From: Pagrus major | Lineage: Eukaryota > Chordata > Actinopteri > Spariformes > Sparidae | DNA: 64,000 bases | Direction: 5' to 3' | Assembly (NCBI RefSeq): GCF_040436345.1 | Contig: NC_133235.1 | Location: forward strand, 23,212,660-23,276,659 | Shown: positions 45,501 to 55,741 of the stretch, in pieces | Position numbering within the stretch: position 1 is the stretch's first letter | Layout: each line of letters opens with the position of its first letter | Notes under the pieces: model-generated | Databases searched by the model: none | Told to the model about the DNA's origin: nothing | Seen by the model: only the letters and a program-made list of their open reading frames with translations | Made by a program: the position numbers and the translations under genes

Positions 45501-48500
45501 ACACAACTTAATCACTTTTAGTTATTTGTTAGAAACTGGATCAGGTTTTATGGAGAAAATATTTTGGCTTTTCCCTCTGCTGTCCTCCAGCTGCTCTGCC
45601 TCAACTATGGAAAGATAGCTTTACCTGTTGCTAAAGTAACTGCTAACGGCTGTTAACCCAGCGAACAGGGTGTCAATTTCAATCTGTCATGTTTTCATCC
45701 GAGACTGATACACACCTCTGTGAAGGCATCCAGGAGGTCTCCAATAGCCTCCTTCTTGTTGATCTCCTTCATATTCTTCCTCTTCTTTGGCACAGACGTA
45801 GCAGCTTCAAGAAAAAGGACATTGACATTTAAATCTCACATTAGATCAGCATGACACATATAAAGATCATAAATGCAGGTGAGAATCAACTCCACACTAC
45901 CTTGCATAGTAGTAGATTCCTCTGTAGGGCAGCTAACAGCGGTAGAAGGGGCATCCTCACTTTTCTCCTTCTCTTCTTCTTTCTTCTCCACCCTCTCCTC
46001 CTCCTCTTCCTCTGCTGCTGGCTCCTCCTCCTGGGCTGGCACTGCCGTTTTAGCCACAGGTGTGGATTCCTGAGATTTAGAAGCATCAGGCTTGTCAAGG
46101 GTTGTAGTGTCTGAAAATGCCTCAGAGAGTTCCTCTGTGTCCTGAGGGAGGCCGTTGGAGAGAAGAGGCTCTGCCGTTTCAGCAGGTGTGGGTTCGAGTT
46201 CAGGTTCGGGTTCAGGTTCAGGTTCGGGTTCGGGTTCGGGTTCAGGTTCGGAGCTCGGGGCAGCGCTCTGGGTCTGTGGAGCAGCAGGTTCCTGTGACGA
46301 GGGTGGAGGCTGAGGGACTTCAGTTGCAGTCTTTGTAGCCGTTTCTTCTTTCGCCATGTTAACGGCGGTAACCGTCGCGGCAACCTCAACTTCAGGCTCC
46401 AACTTCACGTTGGTCACTTCCTCCTCTTTTTCCAATTTCTTCACTTCTTCTGTTTTCTTTTCCTCCTTTTCTGGCACCTTCTCAGCTGGAGCTGGGGCAG
46501 CCACTGGTTCCTCCAACTTGACAGGTGCCTCTTGTGCTGCTAATGATGACGGGCCGACAGGAGCGTCTACTGTGTCACCAACTTTAGTATCGACTTTATT
46601 TTCTTCCTCAGCAGGAGGTGTTGTAGATGCTGCTGCTGCTGCTGCCGCCGCCGCAGGGAGGGAGGAGGAAGACTGCGGGTCCTTTATCAACGGGGATGGC
46701 ACCTCAGTAGCAGCTGCAGGGGCGACAGATTGTGTAGCCAACTCAGCAGGTGCTGCAATCTGGTTGTCCACTTCCTGTTTGGCCTCCACCACAGGCTCTG
46801 TAATTGCTGTGGCAGGAGGTGGTGGGGTTTCAGCGCTAGAGGGAGGATCAACGTTTTCATCTGAGGAGTGAAACACATGAAATAATCACAATCAGGAAAA
46901 TGTGGAATACAGTCATCTTCCTTTTTTTAAAGTAATACCTTCTGTTTCCAAACTTCACATAACCTCACCGACTCCTGGATTCATGTTGTGTGAACAAGCC
47001 AACAGAGTGTCGTAGCCAACTAGATGGCTATGCTTATTGGACTAATTACTTCACATGGCTCTTCCAAGATTGCAATTTAGATAGCAAAGCCTGGTCGCCA
47101 TTAAACAGATTGCGAAATTATTTTTTGGCCAGATCCCCCACCCCTAGCTGAGAAAAAGTACTCACCTCTTCTAGTCACTGTAGTGACAGCTTGTGTAACT
47201 TCGCCATTGGTCTGTGCAGGACTGACATCTGAAATGGAGGCCTACAGACACAAAACAGCATTTAAACACTGACTGAAATGGAAACACAGATTTCAATCAA
47301 CTTTAGCAGCTTTATTAGGTCATTTTCACTTTTAGTAAAAACTGTATCAAAGAAATGTTGATTAAACTCTTAAGTCATTAGTAGGCTGAAGTTTGTCTTG
47401 TTGAGTTGTCGTGTTTTGACCAACCGTCATCTCAATGAACTCTGAGGTTAAGGCAAACATGCCTGAAAAACATAACCATAGCTCATAACAGCTGTGCATA
47501 TTTGTGTGCATTTGCTTTCTGCTGTTTGTTCAGTGAAATGCCATGCTAGATTTGTGCAGTGCTGATAACAAGACCCAAGAACAGCGATGTGAAATCCTGC
47601 CATTACGTCTATGAAAAATAAATTGGGAACTGGTGGGCAAGTATTCCTAAACTGTGCTTTGTCTTCTCCGACAATGTGTCCTTTGTTCATACAAACCGAC
47701 CAAATGTCAGTGATAATCTGCTCGAGCTGTACGTTTTTAAATCAGTTATGTTGTTATGTGTAATTAAAGTGTATGACATCAAACTCTTAATAACACATTT
47801 TTGCTCCACTTTTGGACAAATTACTACCTTCTCAGAGAAGCTAACTAACAATGCAAGACAAAATAAAAGTAAGAGTTGCAGACTGAAACTTTTCTAGTTT
47901 CACCAGTTTGGACTCCTTGACTGTTCGCTCACTTTATTTTTCACATGAAAATTACCTGAAGTCAGTACAGAATAACCAATAACAATGTAGATTTCTAAAA
48001 TAAAAACTACACCTCACCACCACCAGTTATACAGACATGAGTCATTATTAACACTTGAGAATTAAAATCAGTAATACAACCAATAAATCAATGATGTCTT
48101 TAACAATATACATACAACTCTAGTTGCATGACATCAGAGTTAAAAATCAGTTAACAGAAACCAGTTTTCCCAGAAGCATCCTTACCTGTGGGGGAGTCGG
48201 TGTGGTGGTGGACCTTCCACCTGACATGATCTCCTCTGTGATATCGCGCCCGCCCTGGTTGGGGTCTCGTATTCTTATCTATCAGGAGACAGGGTAAATA
48301 TTGGTCAAGTTTCCACAAAACATGTGGACAACATTATAATACCAACAGTATGTAACGATCCAGTCACTGCTGATCTACAGCTGCCACCCAGCATAATAAA
48401 TACTATTGTTATTTTCCGGTAAAAGAGAAAGTTCCACACTGAACAGACAAAACACTTTCTGTCCATTCAAAATTTTTTTTTGACCTCAGACAAGGGGTGC

Positions 48501-51500
48501 GTTGCCCTTTTGTTGTGACACACTACCGGTTTGCGTTCCCTCTTTAGTGGGCCTTGTGACTGCGCCGGTGGTTGCTGAGGAGGCGGGGCTTGTTGCTGTT
48601 GCTGGGCGGGGTTGATCATGACCGGTGCCGGCTGGACAGACGGAGAGTACTGCGGCTGAGCTGGATAGTATGCTCCGGCTGTAAGGTCAGAAAGAAACAG
48701 AAGAGAATTGTTGAAAAGAGGGCAAAACTGAAGTACAAGACGCAGCTTCACGCTAAAATAACCATCCATCCAGGATTAGCAAGATCATTTCTCCTGTAGT
48801 TGTGACCCAAAATGCTTTTTTTGTTGTTTTTTTCCTAAAAAAACCTCCATGATTGTATGCAATCATGATGTAATGGGATTTGTCAGTGTACTGAGAGGAG
48901 AATCCAGCAGGAACACATACAAGACCAAGATCAAGGTATAAATATGTACATATTATATACATGCAGACTGATCTGCAAGCTGATTCATGGGGTGCGCTTT
49001 CTAGAGATGCTGCCATTACTGCGGTGGCCAAACTCAAAGGTAGACAGACACTGTGGTCAGCAAACGGCCCCGCCTTCAGATTAATGTAGCCTGTGTGAGC
49101 GTTCAAGTTATTCAATCTCAAAAACACTAAAATGAAATCAGTAATGACCTTCACATCCAGACTGTTAAAGTCCTGTGTAGTAAACAAACACCCAACATTA
49201 CTTACCATCACAAAAAAACTCCTCATCCTCAATTTTCATTACATGAATTGCAACATTAGGTAAATGTGAAACATATGAAATTGTAAACGTGGAATTGCAG
49301 CGCGGGACCGTGTGTAGAGTACCCAGCTAGCAAGGAACCCGCAGGCTGGCAGCGGTACACTGCAGGCAGCCATTTTTCATTTACGTAAAACTCCACTCAT
49401 TTATGACACATAGAAGTATACAGTACATGTGAGTCACCAAAAGGAAAAAAAACATACATTTAAATCACTATTAGAGACAGGAAGTGCCACAGAGCTTTTT
49501 GCCACTAAAGCCTGCTGACCAACACACAAGCACAAACACTACTCACCAGGGTAGCGCTGGGAGGTGAGAGGAGCACCGTGGAGAGAGAGACGGCCGTTCT
49601 CTCGCCCGCCCCCTCTCCCCCCACCACCCCGCCTCTCCCTCGCAGCAAGAGAGGGCTCTGAACCAACGCAGCAAACGAGAGGAAGGGAGTGAGGGACGGG
49701 AGAGGGAGGAAAGAAGGAGAGAGGGCAGGAAGAGACAGATGCAGAATGAGTTAATGAGAGGATCCAGAGGAAGCAGGGTGTTAAAAAGGTCCCATGAAAT
49801 GAACACCGTCTTTAACTACTTCTTAACTTGTGTTTCTGGCTGCATTTTATTGCATTATTTATTATTATTCTTTCAGGAAAGTATAAAGTTCTGTTCACTG
49901 AACCACACTGCTTCCTACTATTAGTTTCATCCAATGCCTCACATATAAAATGAAATATGTAGAACATAATTTGTCCTCACGAAGAGCATTTGCAGTAACA
50001 CAGGTCAGAAGTGCGTTTGGAGTGGCATTTATAAATAAATATATATATTTTTTAAAAAGCAGTGAAATGTCTGCCTTCCATTTTGGAGCCTTTGTGCTGC
50101 ATACTTTTCGAACTCTTATTAATATTCAGATTAGATCCGTGCTGACATTGAATACCACCCCAACATCATCCAGGAAAAGAACAAAACTCTTGTCTTAAAG
50201 CCATTTCATGGAACCTGTAAGGCAGTGTCAGGTGAGACTGCAGATAGAAAGAACACAGGCCAAAGCAGAATCAAGCCAGACCACATGCAACTGGCAGTTC
50301 ACCACATACAGCAGTGTTTTGACCCAGAAAGACATTAAACACACCAACCAGCCAAGCAAAACCACTTAGCACCCTGTGATACCTTTTGGACAAAGGGATG
50401 TGCAAATGGATACGGCCTAAAACTAAATGCTTCAATGAAAAGTCTCATGTTTAAAATTCCCCCTGGTATACCTGAAAATCATTCATGTTTATGGTTGTGC
50501 TTGGCTGTTGTTTGTTTCGGGCAACAACCCTTACCATAAGCAGAGTACTCAGCAGGGCTAGTTCCTGGATAGAAGCCTGCTGTACCGCTGGTCACAGGAT
50601 ACTGCTGAGTAGGAGGCATATATGGGGCCCGGTACTGCAGAAACAAAATAAAGAGTCAGATACAACATCAATAGATTAAAGAATTGAGTTGTGAGAGCTT
50701 CAAGTCAATCTTTGCACAGTATTGGCCCGAATAAGATGACCCCATTTTCTAACATGTGTTTTTTTGGGAGACATGAAACTCCTACATTTTGTGTAGCTTG
50801 TACAAATACATTTTAAAACGCATTTATTTCTTCATTGTGTCTATCAGTCACATGCTCACACACTGGCGTGTCAGGCTCTTGGAAAGCAGTCAGAATGATT
50901 TGCAGCTGTTAGCTTTTTTTTTAGACTGTTCATTTATTGTGTGACATTGGTAATTGTTTGTCACATGAGTCAGTCACTGCTTTCAACTTTCCACTGGTCA
51001 AAAATGTAATTTCTCCATGGCAGCAAAACAAGCTGCATAAGCGTTCAGAAATTCCAGTAGGTTAAACCGGTTTTCCCCATTTTAGGGCTGCTTTAGTCCC
51101 CAAGACACGATATAACGTGAAACCTCAAGGAACCTGCTCGACTAGAAAAATCAACTACATGGTGCAACACTCTTAATGTAAGAAGCTCACTCTGTAGGAG
51201 TAGATACCCTCTCCATTGGTGGTCGTTAACGCTGAACGACTTAGTCCTTTCAAATGTAATTTCTTCCAAAATCCTATATTCAGGGTCAGTACGGCATTAT
51301 AATGAGCATGTGTTCTGGTTTATGTGGCTAGAATGGTGACATGTGCGTCACTTTAACAAACTGATTATTAATAATGTGAACCAACCTGTCCAGGTGGGAT
51401 GAAGTAGCCCTGAGGGGAGCCAGCGAACGACAGCTGCTGCTGGGAAATCATCATCATCTGGGAGCTGGGCGGATAGACATGAGTGGGTCCGACAGGTCGT

Positions 51501-53153
51501 GGGCCACTACTCGTCTGTACCCTTGGAGCACTGGTGGCCATGGCTGGTCGGTTCTGATAGTAACTCTAGAGAACAGATGAGGGAGAAGGAAGGAGGAGGG
51601 ATGAAGGGCGAGTTACAGCACAAGCAAACCTTTTGCTCTGTACATTTAATGTCTCAACTACAGAAATCCTAGCCCATGTCTACGAATGTTGTCGTGTGTG
51701 TTTGTCCAGTCACAGACACTCCTAACCTCAGCTGGAAGCAATGCGCTCACAGCAACTGCCAACATGTACAACGAGTCCTGTTCTTGGGTTACAGTGAGTC
51801 TAACTTGCACTGAATGTCATGCCATGTCATGTCCCTGCTACGCTGAGGTTAGAGCAAGTTAGGAGAGGACGGAGACGAAGAGAAAAGCTGTTACCTGTAG
51901 TGCTCTGTATCCACCCTTCAGCCGCACAACACATGAGCAGAGAGCAAGAGAGGGAGTGAGATTAGGGTGAAAATGAGGACAAGAGACAATGTGGAAGGTT
52001 GAGATTACAAGGTGTGAGAAGGAAAGAGTATGAAAGGCAGCAGCAAAATATCACAGCCAGGAACAGTAAGCTCAAACAACCACAGCGGCACATGCAACTC
52101 TGCACAGGTCTGCATAGAAGAAGGATCCCCTGAAGTCCTCTGGGTCCCAGTTGAGAGATTTAAGAATCATTTACAGGCTACACATGCATGCAGGCAATGA
52201 ATAAAAAAAACATTCACTTTAATTTTACACTTTGTGTTAGCTTTATCTGAAGCTGCAAAAATGCATTACCCTACAACAAAATCAAATTTTAAAAATAAAT
52301 AGCAGAGTCAGTTATTGTGTCATACTGACAGCAGGTTTGGGACGGCGTCTTGCAAATTGCAGAGATTGTATGTGGGGGGTGATACTTCAGGTATGTGCAG
52401 GTGCAGGATGAACAAAGGAGGCTTGGGCAAACTTCTTTTGAAATATTTAAAATAAAACTTCCTACAGAGAATTTGCTTTCGTGATAATGACATAACTTCA
52501 GGAAATGTCATTGATTCTCAGGAAAGGTTAACTCGGCTAATAAGCACTACATCATTTTCCTCTAATTCTCCAACATATGGAACTAAAGGCATGCATTACA
52601 CTACGGAGACAGGAGATGTAGGGAACAGTGAGGGGTGTTAGTACCTGTTGGTGTAAAGTACGGGGCCCTGCTGCAAACTGGGAGGACAGCAGAAGAGAGG
52701 AAAGAAGTCAAGATCGACATTCCAGGAGAAAGATGGCAAATAGACTTTAAACACGCGCGCACACACACAGATTTAGCCAAAGCCTTAAAGCAGAAGAAGC
52801 CGTGTCAGAATTTTTTGTGAAAGAGTAGGAAAGGGAGGTTTCTTATACGAGGCAAAAAACATCCCATACCTAATGCTGAATGTGGAAAAGAAACCTGCTG
52901 TGACAATACCTGTCTTGGCTGTGGTGCAGAGTTCATTTGTGGTGGAGGGGTGGCAAAAACAAGAGACGGGGGCTGTCCGGGGCCGTAGGCCGCCTTGAGA
53001 GAAAGGAAGAAATATAGATGTTACCAAAGTTTAAACTACCGAAACAACCTAGATTCTGTAAAGGTCAGCCGCTCTCACCTGTGTCAATCCGGGGGATGGG
53101 GCGGGGTTTGGGACAGACGTGGGTCCCGTTATAGGCTGTGGTGGTTTGTTCAT
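36194..53153 (-). CDS. eif4g1: eIF4G1, translation initiation factor 4 gamma 1 (complete)
   Basis: Scaffold of the cytoplasmic eIF4F cap complex that joins eIF4E, eIF4A, eIF3 and PABP. Minus-strand coding exons: 53153-53079, 52993-52910, 52677-52645, 51915-51895, 51565-51386, 50634-50535, 48678-48527, 48278-48186, 47241-47166, 46860-45901, 45804-45716, 45126-44937, 44598-44465, 44228-44109, 43973-43581, 43453-43307, 43197-42961, 42820-42716, 42492-42187, 41608-41491, 41394-41292, 41001-40664, 40558-40434, 40315-40143, 40006-39881, 39673-39592, 39501-39403, 38599-38456, 38340-38259, 38077-37937, 36375-36194. The sum is 5208 nt, 1735 residues plus TAA. The start [11 protein letters not shown] matches human MNKAPQSTGP. 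Order seen: PABP-binding [16 protein letters not shown], acidic linker, eIF4E motif YDREFLL near residue 698, MIF4G, MA3 and W2 domains, ending [10 protein letters not shown]. Teleosts may have two copies and I cannot assign a or b. Confidence 0.97.
36376..37936. other. Last eif4g1 intron
   Basis: 1.56 kb. Near 37105-37180 the sequence GGATTATTAAAGTTCTATCT with repeating TCTTATC resembles the 3' tail of a non-LTR retroelement. That is a weak call. Nothing else is recognised. Confidence 0.35.
39592..40558 (-). CDS. eif4g1: eif4g1 exons for the MA3 (HEAT-2) domain
   Basis: Exons 40558-40434, 40315-40143, 40006-39881 and 39673-39592. Landmarks: [56 protein letters not shown] and [16 protein letters not shown]. 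This is the second eIF4A-binding domain. Confidence 0.94.
40664..42492 (-). CDS. eif4g1: eif4g1 exons for the Gly- and Arg-rich linker between MIF4G and MA3
   Basis: Exons 42492-42187, 41608-41491, 41394-41292 and 41001-40664. Conserved islands are [39 protein letters not shown] and [15 protein letters not shown]. Between them is a run of eleven glycines (encoded near 42328-42360). Near 40685-40770 are five or six copies of a 15-base unit encoding GSRDR. Both expansions are absent from human as I recall it. Confidence 0.9.
42716..43973 (-). CDS. eif4g1: eif4g1 exons for the MIF4G (HEAT-1) domain
   Basis: Exons 43973-43581, 43453-43307, 43197-42961 and 42820-42716. Landmarks: [83 protein letters not shown] and [20 protein letters not shown]. 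This domain binds eIF4A, eIF3 and RNA. The nuclease-free helical core is highly conserved. Confidence 0.95.
44465..44598 (-). CDS. eif4g1: eif4g1 exon carrying the eIF4E-binding motif
   Basis: Encodes [20 protein letters not shown] followed by GCQFINASM and [22 protein letters not shown] fits the YxxxxL-phi motif that docks on the back of eIF4E. It is nearly identical to human. Confidence 0.95.
45901..46860 (-). CDS. eif4g1: eif4g1 large acidic linker exon
   Basis: One 960-nt exon, about 320 residues, fast-evolving and low in complexity. It includes a nine-alanine run (near 46630-46660), nine Glu-Pro pairs encoded by a six-base repeat (about 46189-46252) and glutamate runs. Human has an acidic linker here too, but the actual sequence is not alignable by eye. 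Confidence 0.88.
48186..48678 (-). CDS. eif4g1: eif4g1 exons for the PABP-binding region
   Basis: Exons 48678-48527 and 48278-48186. They encode [17 protein letters not shown], a Gln/Pro stretch ([19 protein letters not shown]), then [27 protein letters not shown]. The RIRDPNQGG block is the most conserved N-terminal part of eIF4G and is the known poly(A)-binding-protein contact. Confidence 0.9.
49547..49657 (-). CDS. eif4g1: Candidate in-frame RG-rich cassette exon of eif4g1
   Basis: Not in the core model. The 111 bases run from an acceptor GGTTCAG (49658-49660) to a donor CCTG/GTGAGT (GT at 49546-49545). The phases match the neighbours exactly: the upstream exon ends in G at 50535 and the next begins CC at 48678. 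Inclusion adds 37 codons with no stop, containing [17 protein letters not shown] then [14 protein letters not shown]. It would sit between the EYSAY and AGAYYPAQ segments, just before the PABP-binding region. I know of no human equivalent. Strong splice sites and phase argue for it. The GC-rich, low-complexity sequence argues for caution. Confidence 0.45.
51895..51915 (-). CDS. eif4g1: eif4g1 21-nt microexon (GGYRALQ)
   Basis: Twenty-one bases between GCTGAAG and GTAACA encode GGYRALQ and keep phase 0 on both sides. The neighbours are the 33-nt exon ([11 protein letters not shown]) and the SYYQNRPAM exon. The basic human eIF4G1 sequence lacks this stretch. I recall a similar short insert (GGFRSLQ-like) in a longer human isoform, and neuronal microexons are reported for vertebrate eIF4G genes. 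I infer an alternatively used microexon. Confidence 0.7.
52645..52677 (-). CDS. eif4g1: eif4g1 33-nt short exon ([11 protein letters not shown])
   Basis: Flanked by CTCCCAG and GTACTA, in phase 0, encoding [11 protein letters not shown] between the APQPRQ end of the upstream exon and GGYRALQ. It has no counterpart in the shortest human form as I recall it, so it may be optional. Confidence 0.65.
53079..53153 (-). CDS. eif4g1: eif4g1 first coding exon with start codon
   Basis: ATG at 53153-53151, followed by [16 protein letters not shown] and ending PSPGLTQ at a GTGAGA donor. Just upstream on the minus strand, acceptor-like TTCAG or ATAG sites lie at about 53202-53206, so the start sits about 50 bases into its exon. 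The closeness to the human N-terminus decides the start. Confidence 0.92.
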
Positions 53154-55260
53154 TTCACGTTCTTTTGTGGTTCTGCATTAGGGTGGCGTTGTGTTGCCAA
53201 CCTATCTGAAGAAGAGAGAAGCAAGAGATACAAAAAAAAAGAACAATTAAGCACAAGTCAAGTGTTGCTCAAAGGCATTGAGACGAAATAGCTCTCAGTT
53301 CAAATGTGACCTCTATTAAACATGATAGGTGCAGCCACACAGGTTAGACAACACTGTAAGACAACATGAACCTTCAGTGTGGCAACATCTAACCAAGCAG
53401 CGAGGGTGTGGCCTGTGGTTTCGCCTATGATAACACCATCACCTCCCACAATGTTAATCGCTCACACAGTGCATGGCTCACACATGCAGTCTTATGAGTG
53501 ATTAGTGATAATAACCTTTGCGGATTCCTTGCTGAAATCAAATGGCAATGGACTCGTGTGTTTTAGCCTCCACCCAAAACAGTCGATTAAGTGTCATGGT
53601 GGCTATTAAATTGCTACAAAAAAGGAGACTTTACGTGTAAAAAAACCTCATTCCTATAATGGTTTGAACATCTACTCCCAGCTCATACTTCACTGCCACC
53701 TAATCTCTTGGACTGGTCTGGTTTTGAGTGAATTTAAGAAAATGGATACCTCAGGTCAAAGTTCATTTACTGTGTTAACTGTGACTCCAATGCCCCCTGG
53801 TTGTGCTAGCTACATGCGCAAATAATCCATTCAAATACCGTAAAGTCGATAATCATTTCAGAGCCGATTTCTCACCAAGACTGTCGTATAGGTGCTGAAA
53901 CAGCTAACACATGGTGGATTTAATAAAACCGAAAATGAACACTACGAGCAGACGTGTCATGCACCATCCACCTGCTGACACAGGAACTATCGTTAGCCGC
54001 TAGCTTGTGCCATGCTTCTTTCAGACAGCGTATCAATGTACAAAGCTAACGTACGATTACACCAGGAGAGATGGCTAACAGTCGCATGGATCGTCAATAA
54101 ATATGACAAGATATCCAAGAAAAGCTTTCCGATGTGTCTTAGCCAAATTATAGGATGAAAGGCATTTTGTTGGCCCGCTAGCGAGGCAGCATTCCCGGCC
54201 GAAGCAGGTTAGATCGCTAGCCCAGCGCCGGCTAACATTACGTGTCCCTCTCTACCATGGACATTTTGCTAAGTTACGCTACGTGGCTGAACGTTGAGTC
54301 CACATTTAACATTAACGCACACGGAGCTCAGTCTGATCGGTTTCACTGTGCGGATGGATGATATTGTTAAATCAATCAAAAACTCGAAAACTACCAAATA
54401 AGCCGGTCCATGTTGCAACACTTGACACCGATTAGGTTACAGTTAAGCTATTGTTGGTAATAATGTTAGCGGGTTAGCCCAGCCCCGTCCTGCGAGGTGT
54501 ATTCAGTTGCAGGCCCGGCCAGCTCCGCCAGCGAATGAAATAATCACCCTGACATTTAACTTGAACCGATATTATATCGACTATGCCAATAATATTCTGT
54601 AAAACACAGCGGAGATCGTTTTTTTAAAGCGTGAAACTGTGAGCATTACGGCTAACTAGCGTTACCTCACGGAGTCTACGATGTAACGGTCACCAAATGA
54701 AGATTAGCCACGAGACCGAGGAACCCCGGCTGTCATGTCAGTTGGCTAACGTTAGCTTAGCTTTAGCTGAGCCGCTCTTGAAGAAAGCCGAGAGATTAAC
54801 TCGGTAACCTACCTTAAACTACAGCGAAAACATTCACATTAATTCGGCTTTGTCCGTTTTCGTATTCTAGGCGAGATTAGCAGGCTAGCGTTTCCTAGTG
54901 TGAGGACTGACAGCCGGCCGGGCCTGTTCGACCAGCTAACATTAGCGAGCTAGCCTGTGTGCCTTTGACAAATATGAAGCCCAGATCCGGGGGGTACTTA
55001 GCTAGCATCACCGCCGTCAGTTGGTTTTTATTCTTACCAGGAATCAATAGTGAATATGTTGTAAAGATGGGAACTCGGGGAATCAGCCTCTGTTCAGTCT
55101 TCTGTTAATGAAAGGAGTGGTGTTGCAGTTTCCTTGTCCTTTACTCCAAAAGAAAAGTGATGCCCTTCTTAGCTATTGACTTAGCGAGCTAGCTAGCTGA
55201 CCGGCAGATGGGGTGAGTGCTACTACTGTCACTTCGGTTTAAATCCCCGGGCGTGCAAAA
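53154..55260 (-). promoter_or_regulatory. eif4g1 5' UTR exons and promoter region
   Basis: A minus-strand donor CCTG/GTAAGA at 55038-55037 fits a 5' non-coding exon upstream. The coding exon's acceptor is at about 53202-53206. Between about 53990 and 55200 the sequence is rich in GCTAGC, GCTAAC and GTTAGC words and CpG. The transcription start is probably near 55050-55250, with no TATA box seen. Start and end are estimates. Confidence 0.45.
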
Positions 55261-55741
55261 GTGACAGTGCTCAAAATCAAATAATATAGTACTTCGGGAG
55301 TACTATTGACAACTCCGATGGCCCCGAAAAAAGCCTCTGGACCGGAGGTCCATGATCAAGGCGTCGATGGTGACGGATTGCCGGTTAGGTATGTACACAA
55401 CTGTCGCATCAGGAGGCTCAGAGCGAGGCCATAATGCGATGTTTCTGGTCTATGGAGCCGGTGCGCCTCCGAGTCGCATGGGTAACTTCCGGGAAAATTA
55501 CGACGTGATGCTGCTTCCTGGGTCACGTGATGCAGGAGCTCAAGATCAATTCATCCGCCCATGCCTCGCGATCATTTAATAATCCAGGTAGGACACTGCT
55601 CAAAATAAGGGAGGATATCTCAGTGTCACTCTTGATCGTTTATTCTGTGACATGTATGAATTTAATTTGTGTTTTGTGAATATGTTGTATGTATGTGTAT
55701 ATTAGCTTAAACTAAAACAATATGGCCTACACATTTAATGT

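Larger units (their letters stand above)
46861..53078. other. eif4g1 5' introns, contents
   Basis: Introns 46861-47165, 47242-48185, 48679-50534, 50635-51385, 51566-51894, 51916-52644, 52678-52909 and 52994-53078. Apart from the candidate cassette exon at 49547-49657 and the adjoining GA/CT-rich sequence (49560-49740), I see no gene. I looked for the intronic box C/D snoRNA hosted by human EIF4G1 and found no convincing C/D box pair. Confidence 0.45.

Noticed and set aside
46356..46871. 171-codon plus-strand open frame
   Set aside because: It is antisense to the low-complexity eif4g1 exon 45901-46860.
47401..47470. Possible box C/D snoRNA in an eif4g1 intron (human EIF4G1 hosts one)
   Set aside because: I found scattered CTGA and TGATG-like words here and near 41890-41960, but no properly spaced C and D boxes with a terminal stem.
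48753..49232. 159-codon minus-strand open frame in an eif4g1 intron
   Set aside because: It is not flanked by phase-compatible splice sites and shows no similarity to eIF4G1.
55352..55579. 75-codon plus-strand open frame upstream of eif4g1
   Set aside because: No similarity that I recognise and no splice or start context. It is probably chance in CpG-rich promoter flank.
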